DNA of 64,000 nucleotides from Aquatica leii (Eukaryota > Arthropoda > Insecta > Coleoptera > Lampyridae), in NCBI GenBank assembly GCA_035610365.1, contig CM069432.1, positions 276,743,482 through 276,807,481 on the forward strand. Direction: 5' to 3'. The position numbers were made by a program, and so were the translations under genes. Shown in pieces: positions 22,208-34,639 of the stretch. Below the pieces are notes generated by a model, which saw only the letters and a list, made by a program, of their open reading frames with translations, was not told the origin of the DNA and did no database searches. Positions within the stretch are counted from its first letter, which is position 1; every line of letters begins with the position of its first letter.

Positions 22208-24300
22208 GTAGGGGAGAGTGGGGGATTGCCAAGGTTGTCTATGATTTACAAGCATATTGCATGTACCGATATCTAGCGATAGCTGTTTCTATCGAGCTGT
22301 TAATAATAAATTAATATAGTAAGTTATTCTAATCTTATAATATTTTTACTTTAAGATGATCATTTAGAACCTGAGCGTTTTAAGAGTCTTTCGCATACAT
22401 TTCACCACATTCTTGTTATGTTAAATTTATTAAAAATGTGTTGATGATAAGTTTGGAGTTAGACTGCCATGTTGAGCTGAAGAAATTTTGCCAGTGGCAA
22501 GATTGTCCGACGTTAGTAACTATTAGTAGAATTGTAGGTATACCCACCTAGTTTTAAGACTTAAAAAAAAACAACAGAAAAAGCTAGATGGATTAGTGCA
22601 GCCTTAGATTCGGCAATAAAAAGCATGTCTGTGAAAAAAGCTGCGATATCATTTCGTTTCCCAAGAAACACTTTGAGAGATAAGACGAAAACTAGAAACA
22701 TTCAGGAAAATTACGTGGGCTTCAAACCAATTTTCAGTACTGAATAGGAAAAAGAAATGGCTGATCACGTATTACGTTTAGCAAAAACGTTTTACGGATT
22801 AACACTTATAGAACTTAGACGTTTAGCATACAAATATGCGAAAAAAATAAAATAAAACATAAGTTCAATACTGCCAATCAACTTGCAGGACTCGACTGGT
22901 TAGATGGTTTTCTAAGGAGAAATCCGCAGCTTAGTTTACAAAAACCAGAATCAACCAGCTTGAGCAAAAAAAATTGTATCGATAAAACACGATTACAATC
23001 CACTAACAAATATAGTATAAGTAACTATATCAGCACAATTGCAAAAATTCCACTAGAGAGAACCAGTATACGGCTGTTTTGCCTTTTTGGGGGTCATCAG
23101 TAATGGGAAATACTCTATGATGTATTTCCACAATTAGACTGATATATTTTTATAGCTTTTATTACTGTTTCGATGTGTATACATATAAAAGTGTTATGAT
23201 CGACACCATCTCGTAATTAACGAACCTACGTGAGCACAATACTTTTATATTAGAAAAATTGATGACAATTTAGAAACTGCTACGAGTTCAGGCATTAAAA
23301 CAGTGCAAAAACCAAGAAAAATTCTGGGACCTAAAGGCCAGAAACAGGTGGGAGCGAGGGAAAAATATAACAGTGTGATGTGGAATAAATGCTGCGGGAA
23401 CCTTCGTTCCTGCTTTATTTATATATCCTCGTAAACGAATGACACTTTTGTTGGAGAAAGGTGGACCAAAAGTGCCGTTTATAGATGTACTGACAACCGG
23501 TAGATGAGTAAGGAAATCTTCTTTTTTTGGTTCCAGCTTTTTTTTTCAATTCACAAAACCATAAGCAAATGATCCTGTGCTTTTAATATTAGACAATCAC
23601 TGCAACCACACTTCGTTAATAATATTTGACTCACTGTGGTTTCAATTCCACCCCACACTTCACATAGACTGCAACGTTTAGATATATCGGTTTATATCTC
23701 ATTAAAAGCAGCTTCTAATAGGGAACGATTTATTCATGAAAACAAATATTTAACAAAAAATTACCCGCTACAGTATAGCATCCATATTCAATGAGGCTTA
23801 CATGAAAACAGCCACCATCGACAAACATGTGCCCGGATTTAGGTCGTCGGGGATATATCGTTTAAACCCTCATAGGTTTAGTGAGGATGACTTTGCATCA
23901 GCCATTAACCTGGATCAGCAACCTGCGTCGATAATAATAGAAGGCCTGCCTGCATTAATTCATCCACAGTCTACCTATCAACAACCTTCTGAAAATTGAC
24001 CAACCGACGATGTGATAACTAGGCAGTCAGCTGCTCCCCCAAATTATCCCATTTGATCGATTTTAAAACAGATGACGTTCAGCGTCCAAGATCTCTCGCC
24101 AGTGCCGTCTTCAACATCCAAGATGCAAAGGAAACAACAGTATAGAAAGAAGCAGCATTTAGAAGTAATAACTGCCACTTCTAATAAAGATTTATACTAA
24201 CAAATGGAACAGGAAAAATTGGAGCAAATCCAATTTGCGTAAAAGAATAAAGGCATGCGAAGCAGCTATTCACAAACAGAAAATAATGAAGTCTGGACTT
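22208..24300 (+). mobile_element. Decayed pogo-like transposon
   Basis: A possible left tip, GTAGGGGAGAGTGGGGGATTGCC (22208-22230), precedes a degraded transposase. Motifs in order on the plus strand are SAALDSAIKSMSVKKAA (helix-turn-helix), a CENP-B-like region in other frames including WLDGFLRRNPQLSL, later SIPPHTSHRLQRLDISVY (the PPH-S--LQ-LD block of pogo/Tigger DDE transposases), and the C-terminal block at 23802-23996 with VPGFRSSGIYRLNPHRF and FSEDDFA. Every domain carries stops or shifts. A right tip was not found and the hAT remnant begins near 24560, so the 3' end may have been lost there. Confidence 0.65.
23802..23999 (+). pseudogene. pogo-like transposase C-terminal block
   Basis: The 65-residue frame continues directly from the decayed DDE region. 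GFRSSGIYRLNPHRFSEDDFASA is the conserved segment that follows the catalytic domain in pogo/jerky-like insect transposases. It is the best preserved piece of the element and is not an independent gene. Confidence 0.6.
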
Positions 24301-24559
24301 CGGAATCTCACGTTGCCATCTTTTGAATTGTAGTCAACAGAAGATGACACCAATCTCTGCGACCATAACAAGCAGGATGATAAAGAGAATACTGACTCTG
24401 TTTCCAACATGCGATTACTGCTAATGGCATACTCAAAGCATTCTCCTAAACATTCTATAAATTAAGCAGATAAATATACAATTGTGCTATCACAAATAAG
24501 CAACTAAAATTTTAAGCTTGGAGGAATTTTTTTCGCCAATTGCCACAGATACAGAAACG

Positions 24560-26450
24560 GTTAAAAATATACTCGCGCTACTGTCAGATTGGGGAAGTTT
24601 TCCACAAAACCATTTTCCAATATATGCTTTAAAACGTCATAGCGACTTTTGAAGTTCCTTTGGTCCTTTCCTGCAATTATGGTTTTCATAAACTTGTATT
24701 TATTATACAGCTGAATATTATCTATATCACTATGAGAGTCATCAGTCAAAGCCAAATGTAAATCTTTGCAGCAGTTTAAAATATCACTGTTTTCAAGCAA
24801 CACAGCTTTAGGATGAAGGAATCCAAACAGTTGGTTGAACTTCCTAAGTTGATCGAATCTCTCAGAAAGAAAAGAGAAGACTGAAAAAGAAGTCAGTTCT
24901 AAATTTGGTTTTTTGGTTTAAAACTGACCGATCCGCGAATTCAAAAGATGCTGAAATATGAATTCCTACATCTTGAAGTTTTTTGTTTATCAGATTGATT
25001 CTAAATAATATCAAATGTCATAGGATCAGAGAGCAGACAAATTTGTAACTTTTTAGTTTATTTGTCAAACTTGCTGCAAAATTCCTAACGTATGCATCAA
25101 GTCTTGGATCTTTACTAGACCTATACAATGAGTCATAGATCTCCCCTAACTGATATGTGATGGGTATTATGGCACTGATGCGACTTTCCCACCTTGTTTG
25201 GCTCAGTAGCTTCACCGTTAGGTTTTTTACGTGTTTTTTCAATGATGAGAAGCAGAGAAGAATTTGTACACTTTTTGGAAAATTTCAAAAAATAATACTG
25301 ATTCATTGCTACATAAAGCAGCATTATTTACCACAAGATTAAATAAGTGAATTCCACAAGACATGAAAATAGCACAACGATTTAGATCCAAGACTCTTTT
25401 CTGTACTCCTACGTGTTTTCCCCTCATGCTAGCTCCATTGTCATAACCTTTGCTCCTAAGGTGATTAAGTGGTATGTGCAAGTCTTCAAATTGTTTTAAA
25501 ATAGCATTAGTCAAAGATTCTCCCCTTGTGTCATTAACAGAAATTAAACCTATAAAATGTTCTTTAATTTCTGCCATCTTTCCAGGGCGACATTTTACAA
25601 AACAAATTACAGAACTAATTTGTTCTATGTGATTTACGTCAGGTCGACAATTCAATAATATTTAGCTTGTGAAAGATCACTCAAAATTAAATTTCTAATT
25701 TTTGACGATTAAATATTACTGATCTCATTTTGTGTTCTGCTTCCTAAGTAGTGTACGTGTGTTTCATTATCTGTAACCCTTCTAACATGGTCTGCTATAA
25801 CATTTGATACAAACTCAACAAGTCTCAGGAAGTTCCCATTATTTCTTTCAAAGAACTTATTTTTTTGTCTTCTGAAGGCCAAGTTTTGTGACCTTTAAGA
25901 ACTCAATAATATCGATTCATCGCGTTATTAGTTCTTGCCAACGACCAGCCTCTGTCTGTATCATTCTTTGATTCTCCGAGTCGATGGTTTTTCCAAAACG
26001 TAACCGGTTTTAAAGTGCCATTCATAACTGATAAGTCTTTATATAGGTTGGTGACTTTTCATGTTCGGACAATTGTTGAGACAAATGCATCCAATCAGAA
26101 AACCCTGACATCGAAGTCAATGACGTTTGAACTGCACTGAATACACGGCAGCAAAAACAAAACATTGAAACTAATAAAATGGAGTAAATTAACCAGCTCC
26201 TTTGCATTATAAAAGTAAAACTTTAGAACAATTTTTACTAGACTAGCTTACCTCTGCTGTTGTTTCAATTGCGGCAAAAGTTTCGGTGCTTGAAGAAGTT
26301 GGAACAGGTGTGCGATCTTCATTATTGGCACTTGCAACAAGAAACTTCTTTAAGAATGACGATTGTTTTTGTTCTGCACAGTTTGCAAATTTTTTCTTTT
26401 TCTATAGAAAAATCCAAATGTTTTTTTTGTCTGACAGAAAACACGGCATA
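24560..26450 (-). pseudogene. hAT-superfamily (ZMYM1-like, DUF4371) transposase pseudogene
   Basis: Read on the minus strand. 26207-26022 has CFCCRVF and GFSDWMHLSQQLSEHEKS, a TTF-type zinc finger. About 25990-25690 has NNGNFLRLVEFVSN..ADHVRRV and VHYLGSRTQNEIS, the DUF4371 signature. 25655-25239 has DTRGESLTNAILKQF, SKGYDNGASMRGKHVGVQ and CGIHLFNLVVNNAA with the hAT RNase H-like residues. 25242-25018 continues with TRWESRISAI, and 24803-24561 ends FPNLTVARVYF in the C-terminal dimerisation region. Upstream, EDRTPVPTSSSTETFA ends at a possible splice donor (GTAAGC, about 26250). Several stops and shifts separate the pieces; no terminal repeats or 8-bp duplication were identified. Confidence 0.75.
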
Positions 26451-26639
26451 AAAAAAACTTGAAGAACAAAAAGAATCCTAGGCTTGTTTTGAAGCACGTG
26501 CACCACTGCAATCTGGTGTGGGCAATTTTGAGTTTAAAGCTATCTTTGTAGCGTAAAACATTAGTACTAAAAGTTCTAAATAAAATAAACATTGTGCTTC
26601 AAAAGATATTTCCAATGAAAGTTTTTAAGGTGCTCCAGA

Positions 26640-28590
26640 TTATTTAAACAAACGAAGATTGTTGATTTTAACTATGCATTAGATGCTGTAAATTTTTTTT
26701 AAACGTATTGCTTTATTTAATTTTTCATCAACTACAAAATTAGCCGTTAATAGACCAATAAAATTGACCTAATTTAAGAACATATACTTGATGTACGCGG
26801 TAACGTTTATCTGAAGTGTTAACAAAAACATGACTACTAAAAGCCCCCAAAGAAACATTAGTTACATAATACCGTTCACCCCGCTTATTAGAATCACAGA
26901 TAATGTTATCACTCAGGTTATGTTATCATTTTAATAAAGAACTGGCCTATCGTATGCTACTACACAGAAAAAACTTCGTTTATAGTAATCATAATATTGG
27001 TTAATGTTATCAATTTCCTCTTCAGCTTTGTTTTTAGCCTTGAACAAGTAACCTAAAAATAGTTCTTTTGCGTATTCAGCTTTATTTTTGCAGTGCTATT
27101 TTTTTACTGAAGTATTTTAACTGACCTACGTAACATTACATAATCATTGAAACATCTGTAAATAAGTTATCTTTAAGAATTAACTTGGAAAGCATGTGAG
27201 TTCTTAGAATAACTTAATTTAACTACGTCTTATGTGATGTTTAGTGTTAGCAGACATCATAACATTATATTTTATTTCTTTTTATTAACGGTGCCAACAA
27301 ACTATTTAGATACACGCTGTATGTGTTTACTGTTTTCTAACCAATAACATTTAATTTTTTTTCTGATTTTCGGATACTTTTGTCATTCGGTTATTGTTAT
27401 CAAAAATCCCAAGTGCACTGTATTATTTACAGCATCTGTAAATACGCTATATTTGAGATATAGGTATTTCCAGCGACAAAAAACTACTTATAAAGGACAC
27501 GTGCAGTTTTTGGAATAGCGACTTAATTTAACCACATCTTATGCGATAACATTAACTTTATGATGTTATAATTATTTATATTCATTATCGGTGTCGGCTG
27601 TCAGCAAATTATTTAAAAAAAATGTGCAGTTTTTAGAACAGGGTATTAAATGCGATACTATTATCTTAGAATAATTTTTATTGTTGGTGTCAGCAGCTCT
27701 ATAATTTTTGCATAATTTTTTTGCCGTGTTAATGCTAAAATTTCACCTTTTTATAAACTTTTTAAGTAGATACACATATGGCAAGTATCAAAAATTTCTC
27801 CATACAAGATTTTACCCAAAATTCCACAACAACCCCAAATATTAAAAAGATTTCGCTCCAACGCTTTTATAGTTTTTTTTATTACAAAACTGTGTTCATT
27901 ATTTGGCGCCCCTGTCAGCTAAGCGCCCTGTGAAAGCGCACGGTCTTTGGTCCGGTACTGTGATAGTTAATATAGAAAGTGCGGTAGGTTTCCAAAAATC
28001 GTTTAATTGATATTTAACAGGTGCCACCAATTCTTCGTGATTATTTGCTTTAGCAGAAGTTGTTGAAACGTTGAATTCGATTTGCCCATCTAACGAATGT
28101 TAGTTGCTTACATGATTACATCTAACCATAAACCCAATGAATAAGCAATTAGCCAGTCATTAAAATTTTCTGAAGTAACAAACACGTGTGGGTGACCAAG
28201 TTTGCTGTCATAACTTAAAAAAATTGATCTTTCCGTAAAATAGCCTTAGCGATTTTTTTTATGTACAAACATCGAAATCTTAATTGATATCACTGAGCAT
28301 TGCGTTAGCATACGTGAACATAAACTGAAATAATATAATGGGCAAATCAAAGGTCGGGCAAAATTTATACGGCGCAGTAATCATAACTTAAATTAAATTA
28401 CAAAAAAAAGTTATGCCAAATTCTCAAAGTTAGAAAAATTTACTAGAAACTTAAGTTTTCCTTTGCACTTTAGCAGTAGCACCAAGAAAAAATGGTGCAG
28501 AAAGCTTAGTCATAGTGTTAATGTGTCGTGTGCACTTCGAAAAACACAAAATAAAAATTTTCTCCGCAAGTAAGTTACTGTAAATATTCT
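26640..28590. other. Non-coding region with diverged tandem segments
   Basis: No gene seen. Between about 27130 and 27720 similar segments recur about 280-310 bp apart: CATCTGTAAATA at 27150 and 27432, and GAATA.C..TTAATTTAAC.AC.TCTTATG at about 27205 and 27515. A partial third copy with GGTGTCAGCAGC lies at about 27632-27700. At about 27904 TTTGGCGCCCCTGTCAGC resembles a primer-binding site. Confidence 0.4.
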
Positions 28591-28599
28591 TGAGTATGA

Positions 28600-29021
28600 A
28601 TTTCAAAAATTTTTGCGACGTAATATTTGTTTTTTTGTTGTAAATTTGACAATTGCAATATTGCCTTGTATAAAATATTATTCTTTAAATTTCTGGAGAA
28701 TTTGTTCATTAATATCGGTGTCTGTACTAATGTCACTGTCTTTCCCTGTTACGTTTTTTTTATGTTTTCGTCGGTTTTTTAGTTTTCCTTTATTTTTTTT
28801 TTCTTTTCCCGGCGTCTCTCACAATTTTTATTTATTTCCTGTATCTTAGGCATATCTGTCAAAATTTTTGTTTTCACTGGTTTTCTCCCTTTCTGAGTCT
28901 TCCTTGATAATGCTTTAGGAAAAGGTTGCAAATCTATTGGGGTTTGTATAGATTTTGCTAGGTCAGAAAGAGCAAAATTTTGGTTACACCGTTTTTCAGG
29001 TGTTATTTTAGACAATATCAA
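28600..29021 (-). pseudogene. Probable pogo-like transposase C-terminal tail
   Basis: The minus frame (29021-28779) has LQPFPKALSRKTQKGRKPVKTKILTDMPKIQEI followed by a lysine and glutamate-rich segment. A PFPKA, RK, GR.. TKILTDTP arrangement is typical of the tail of insect pogo/jerky-like DDE proteins. The rest of the transposase was not found in frame upstream. Opposite orientation to the copy at 22208-24300. Confidence 0.5.
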
Positions 29022-29029
29022 AAAGTCTT

Positions 29030-30590
29030 AGTTGGACTTAAATGCCTGTTAAGAAACTATCATTTTCTGGTTCAGATTTTATACTAAATCACTCAAACGT
29101 TTGGATTCGCTTGAACTGTTATTGAAGAGGCCAAAAAATCAATGTCCGTAAAAAATTAAAAGTAGTTTATTTTTTATGAGACCTTTGTAAATTGAATTAG
29201 ATGTAAAAGACTTTTTCTTCGGTTATTTAACCACTGGGATGTGTTGCAACAAATTGTAACAGTAGTGCCTCTTTCGGATGATTTTGTACAACCGTCTTAT
29301 CGCAGTTATAAATGCAATCTAGGCTCTAATTTTCACATTCAAGAATTAGGGGCAACAGATTGAATTCACTGACTGTGTGTGTATTAAAAGCGATGGTAAG
29401 ATAAATGAAAAAATTGCCGGTGCTCAGTAAATACAGTCGTAGGTCACTTTAAAACAAATCCATGATTGGGAAACTCAAAACTTCAAATTAAAAAAAACCA
29501 AAGGAGCGCCAACAACGTTTATAGGTCAAAAAGGCTACTGGACCTTGCTAACAAGAAACGTCCGCTGTTGTACACGCTATTGGAACCTACCTTTATAGTG
29601 TGTAGTTACTAAGCTCTAAAAAAACAAATAAAATTGTCTCGCGAACAGGTTAATTTAGTAAAAGCTCCGTTACATTAACAATTTATTACATAAAAGAAAT
29701 CAAAAATAAAATGAACAAACAAAATTTCACACACAAAATAAATTTTTAATAAAATAATCGGCTACAATAAAAAAATCTATTTTATTAAAACGTAAATTTG
29801 ATTTTAAAAAAAAACAAAGAAATTCAATTCAAAGGCATCTGTGTTCGTAAAGCTACCTAACTATATCAAAATAACAATGCAACCCGCACTTATACAAATA
29901 TAACAAAAAATAAAATACCAACTTGAAGCGATACCTGATTATAATTTTGAAAGACGTGTTTTTTAGTTAACCGCAGTCCCCAAGTGTAGTAGCCGGAGAT
30001 GACCTCAAGAATGGCTGGGGTAATTGTATTTGATGAATAATAGGATCCGTTAACCAAAACGAAGTTAAAGCATTGAAATTCGCACTTAACTATTTCATTA
30101 ACACATTTTAAAACCAGCAACCTGTAACTTTTAATCTTATTGTATTTCGAGAAAAAGTTTGTATCCAACTGCCTTATTAATTAAAAATGTTTTTTTCTAA
30201 ATAAGTGATACATTTATTGTCAACAAATATCTCAAAGAAATCTATGATGAAAGCACAACAGAAATGAAAAATTAAAACGAAACGTAATTTATGTAAGTTT
30301 GCACGATGTTTTCCACCTCGTACTTACAACAATAAGCAAAAATAATATTGAATAAACAAAACTTCTAAAAATGTTAACAAAATAACTGCTAAAAAATATC
30401 AAATTACTTGTATCTCAAAAACTAAATAAGAATTGTCGGAACTAATAAGTTATAAGATATACTTAAAGCGTATGACAATGAAATCGACATAAATGACTTG
30501 CTAATTAATTACAACTACGATAGTCACAATTAGTACGGATTTTAATAAATCTTTTAAAATTCACATTACCTTTTATTTATAAAAATTTCA
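29030..30590. other. Mostly non-coding; one unassigned 92-codon minus frame
   Basis: The minus frame at 29890-30168 (starting MDTNFFSKYNKIKSYRL) has a balanced composition for this AT-rich setting but matches nothing I recognise. It could be a chance frame or a TE scrap. The rest holds nothing supportable. Confidence 0.3.
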
Positions 30591-30599
30591 TACAATATG

Positions 30600-31480
30600 A
30601 CCGAGGTCAATAATTAACTAATCATCGATAAACTTTGCACAACATCATCAACTGAACAATCTGTTTTCCAAATTTCGTCACGAAGATGTAACATATGATG
30701 ACACTGTTTTTTCTAATTTGCATGCGTTATTTCAGAAAATGAATTTCGAACCAACTTTTCAATATTGATAGTTTTTTGTGCCACATTATTCACTGTAACT
30801 TTCCTATTTACGAGACTTCATATGAATTCAATTGAATTTAAGTCACAATGGTAAAGCGACAATCAAAGAATATTATGTCCATACTACTTAGCAATGTATT
30901 CACAAAATAACTTTTTGAAGTAAGGTGCTGGTTGACTAACATTAATAATTCTGCTTTTTGGATATCAGTTGTTGTAGTAATTCCATTTATTTCTAGCCAC
31001 AACGAATATTTTCTTTACGATTTTACTTTAAGTCGGAGGTGTGTTTATTTGCTTTGAGTGATAAGGTGCATTATCCATTACGATGAGGCCAATGGAAGGA
31101 AAAACTTGGAATAAGTCGCTTTTTTAAACATTGCATAAAATTTAGCTTAGCTTTCTCAACTACCATAACAGCCAAGCTACACTATCGTTTTGTCCCATTA
31201 AAAGTATACGTTTGTTACAGCGTTTCTTGTAACGAACCCCAAGTTTTAAAAGATAATTTCGTAACTGTGACTACTTGATGATCGACTGTATATGTACATT
31301 TCATGCACAGATCTTCTTAAAACACTTTAAACAAAATCATCAAATTCAATTTTGTTCGACGCTTCTTACCTGGTTTTCTTAAGAGTGAATCTAGTTTATA
31401 CTATGACCATGGTGCTGATGAAGATATTCGCATCATCTGCAGTGAATTTACGGGTGTCTCCAGTTTCAAGTGGCCACATC
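30600..31480 (-). pseudogene. Tc1-like (DDE_3) transposase remnant
   Basis: The minus-strand frames contain GLIVMDNAPYHSKQ, the Tc1-type motif around the second catalytic Asp (about 31100-31050). LSLYHCDLNSIE, the block with the last acidic residue, follows at about 30845, then INIEKLVRNSFSEIT and KKQCHHMLHL. The region before VMDNAPYHS (to about 31480) retains traces such as KFTADDANIF. Many stops interrupt it. Same family as the fragment at 21690-22000. Confidence 0.75.
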
Positions 31481-31839
31481 AGCTTGGAGTGGAAAGGAAA
31501 CGGGAAAAACGTATATTGATTATTGATCAATCAATTTTTTGTCAGTAATCATATTGTTCTTGACTATGTTACCTTAAATATTGTTCAATAAACTTTATGC
31601 ATAAATTATTTTCTTTACTCATCTTAAAAGCCGAATTACCCCGCATGAGCGAGACACTAGTACTTTTTTTTATAATTATTTTTAAGGATTTCTAGAACAA
31701 CCACCGATTTTTTTTAACCATACCGTAGAAAAGTTATTAAACCACCAGCTTAATGAAATCAAAAAGAAAAAACAATTTTTTAGCGATTAAATCAACTTTT
31801 TTTTTTTAAGTGGCACCCCTACTCTTCCCTACGTATTGC

Positions 31840-33020
31840 TATGCATGATGGGATCGTCAATAAAAACACGATTAACAAATCTAACCAAACGAGAAGAAGA
31901 ACAGTTCAATAATTATTTAATAATTTTCAATTCAACTTAGTTTAAACTTTTTATTATTATTAAGCTGAATATCAACGTCAAAAAATTTATTGTTTTTTTA
32001 TTATTAGAATTTTTTTTTGCATTCAAAATAAGAATAAATTTTAATAAGTTAAATAATTATTAATATAAAAAATAAACATAAAAATTCGCAGGAAATTGCC
32101 AAGAGTAATATTACAAGAGAACAAACGACAAAATCTTTTATATGACTTAAACGCATGTTTATATCCAATAACGTTCTGTGATAAAAATTCAATCCGATCT
32201 TTTGATGATACAAATACGTATTCTGTTTGAAAACTAAATACGATATTGGAATTTCAAGAGTTATTTACATGCTTTAGTTTATTCAAAACGTAATTAATTG
32301 GATTAAACAAACTTTACAATACAAAAAAATTAATATTAATATTTTTTTCTGAACACAAATTCATACTTTTTTTGTATTAAGTATTAGGTAAAAAAAACAA
32401 TATATAAAAGACCAAAGAAAATTAATACAGAAACTACAAATAAATAAGAAATATATTTCTAGGAAACAGTACAAAACCAATTCTGGCATAATTCTATTAA
32501 TAATAATAATAGGAAATCCAGTTTATTATATAAATAAAACAATTATTGTTTAATAGACCAATAATTAATGGTCTAAGACGAACCAAATTCTACTTTACGC
32601 TTATTAACAAACTAAATACAATTTCTAATACTGTTAAAAATTATACAAAACATTTAATTCAGTGAAAAAGGATTATATAACAAAACATCAATGTAATCGA
32701 GATTGTTTCTAAATATTGTGAGCAGATACAATTCGTATTGTAGTTGTAGAAAACATTGACATAGTACATAACAACATATTGTTTATATTTCTTTTAAAAT
32801 TAAGAGTTGATTAAAAAATATAGTACAAATATTGATCAACCCTTCACTGATCAGGACAAGTTAAAAATTTCAAAGTAAGAAACTCAGAACTATAGGAACA
32901 AAGTTTTGTTTAACTTACAAATAAATATAATTTAAAATTTTTTTTTGAATGTATAACCAATATTCTGATTTTAATGTAAATGAGATTTCTAAAAAAATCT
33001 CTCCTAAATTATTCACATTG
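31840..33020. other. AT-rich stretch, no gene seen
   Basis: Over 1 kb of A/T-rich sequence with runs such as ATTAATAATAATAATAGG. No coding or structural element recognised. Confidence 0.5.
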
Positions 33021-33028
33021 GCTTTAGA

Positions 33029-33745
33029 AGACATGTTTAGGAGATTGGACTGAGAAGAAAAAGGAATATATATGGAGAGAAATTAAGTCATCTGAGATTC
33101 GCCGATGACATAACACTGATAGCAAGGAACAAACGAACGAAGTATCGAAACAGATAGGAATGAAAATAAAAACACAGAAAACAAAATATTTAACAAATGA
33201 TACAGAAGAACAACAAAAAATTGATCTAGAATAGATAGAAGAGTCTTATTAGCGTGGTCAGCGTTCGGAAAACTAAGTAACATACTAATGGCAGATACCA
33301 AACACGTTAAAAGCAGAGACCTTTAATCAATACGTGCTGCCAGTCCACATAGCACTGAAGCGTGGGCTCTAAACAAGGGCATCATACATAGGCTCCAGGT
33401 AACGCAAAGAGCAATGGAGAGAAGAATGCTAATGATCAAGTTACGCGATCATATAACACCGAGATACGTAGAAGATCAAAAGTGGCTGACGTAGTGGAAC
33501 GACTTTGTTTTCTAAGATGGAACTGGACAGGACACGTAGGAAGAATGTAAGGGGACAGATGAACGCGTAAAATTTTAGAATGAAGGCCTTGAGAAAACAA
33601 GAGATCTAGAGGAAGACCACAAACCAGGTGGACGGATGACACCAAGAAGATGATAGCACACGATTGGATGAGAAAAACACATAACCGAGAACAGTGGAAA
33701 AACTTAAGGGAGTCATACATCGGACGATGGATGGAATAGACTGTA
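33029..33745 (+). pseudogene. LINE (RTE-like) reverse transcriptase C-terminal fragment
   Basis: A 5'-truncated non-LTR retrotransposon. LRFADDITLIARN near 33095-33130 contains the F-A-D-D catalytic motif of RT. It is followed by degraded thumb and C-terminal blocks: QYVLPV, a TQRAMERRML-like block (about 33400), HVGRM, then RGRPQTRWTDD-like sequence (about 33610-33640), ending WMD near 33735 and a stop. The tail is typical of insect RTE or related LINEs. Stops and frameshifts are frequent. Confidence 0.65.
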
Positions 33746-33845
33746 GAAAAAGAAGTAGTTTATTACTTGTGTGGTGAATTGACTTTTAAGTCTCAAAAAA
33801 TACACATTACTTCTTTGGTGTGAAGATCGTATAAGTTATATTTGG

Positions 33846-34620
33846 GGTGTAAAATTGGTGATCAGGACAAATCTTGAACACCTCACATCTGTTGTGCTTC
33901 TTGTGTAACTTTGCTTACTAGCTGACTGAATAGAAAATCGCGTTACATGCCATTTGCAGTTTCTATGGTATGGAGAGAGTCAAAGGATCACTTCACAGAT
34001 TAATGGAATCACAGATAAGACTAAGAATTTGGTTATATATCCAAACATTTCTTCGGTTATCAAACCTGTTCATCACAGTTCAGATCTACAGATTCCACGT
34101 TAGTAGCTCCAGACTGAATTAGTATGTAGTGAGAAAAAGAGAGTTTCTGCAGGTTCAATTATTAGATTCAAAGTAAGTTTTTACCGTTAACGGAAAAATA
34201 AGATGCAACACTTATTTTCCATGCAAGATGATTTATTATACTACATCGATTTATTAGATTAACTAGAATAGAAGCACAATCCTGAAAAATAAAAAAATTT
34301 TAATAGATTCCTCCAAAACAAGTTTGAAAGTTGTTCTGTTTCATAATGGAAATCAACATCCTTCAATCCCTTTTGTGAAAGTGTGTGTCAATGAGATAGT
34401 AGGGACCGAGAAAATTGCTTTGTGGTCAACTGCTTGTAAATCCTGAGAAAATATACCTTCCCCCATTGCATATCAAGTTTGGTTTAATAAAAAAAATTGT
34501 AAAAGCGATAAATCGTAATGGTGAAGGTTTTAAATACCTGAAAAGTAAATTTCCAAAAACGACAATGGTAAAAATAAAAGTAAATAAGCCAACAAATTCA
34601 GCAGAATGTCCAGAACAATG
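33846..34620 (+). pseudogene. Second copy of the CACTG-element ORF (degenerate)
   Basis: Plus-strand pieces parallel the gene in the element at 4903-7407: GDQDKS..PHICCASC, then MPFAVSMVWRESKDHFTD (compare MPFAVPMVWREPRCHLTD), then IDSSKTSLKVVLFHNGN, then VNPEKIYLPPLHIKFGLIKKIVKA. The middle of the protein is missing and stops are common. No CACTG terminal repeats were found around it, and Gypsy integrase sequence follows within 60 bp, so it is a rearranged scrap. Confidence 0.65.
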
Positions 34621-34639
34621 AATCAATCATAGCCAGAAA

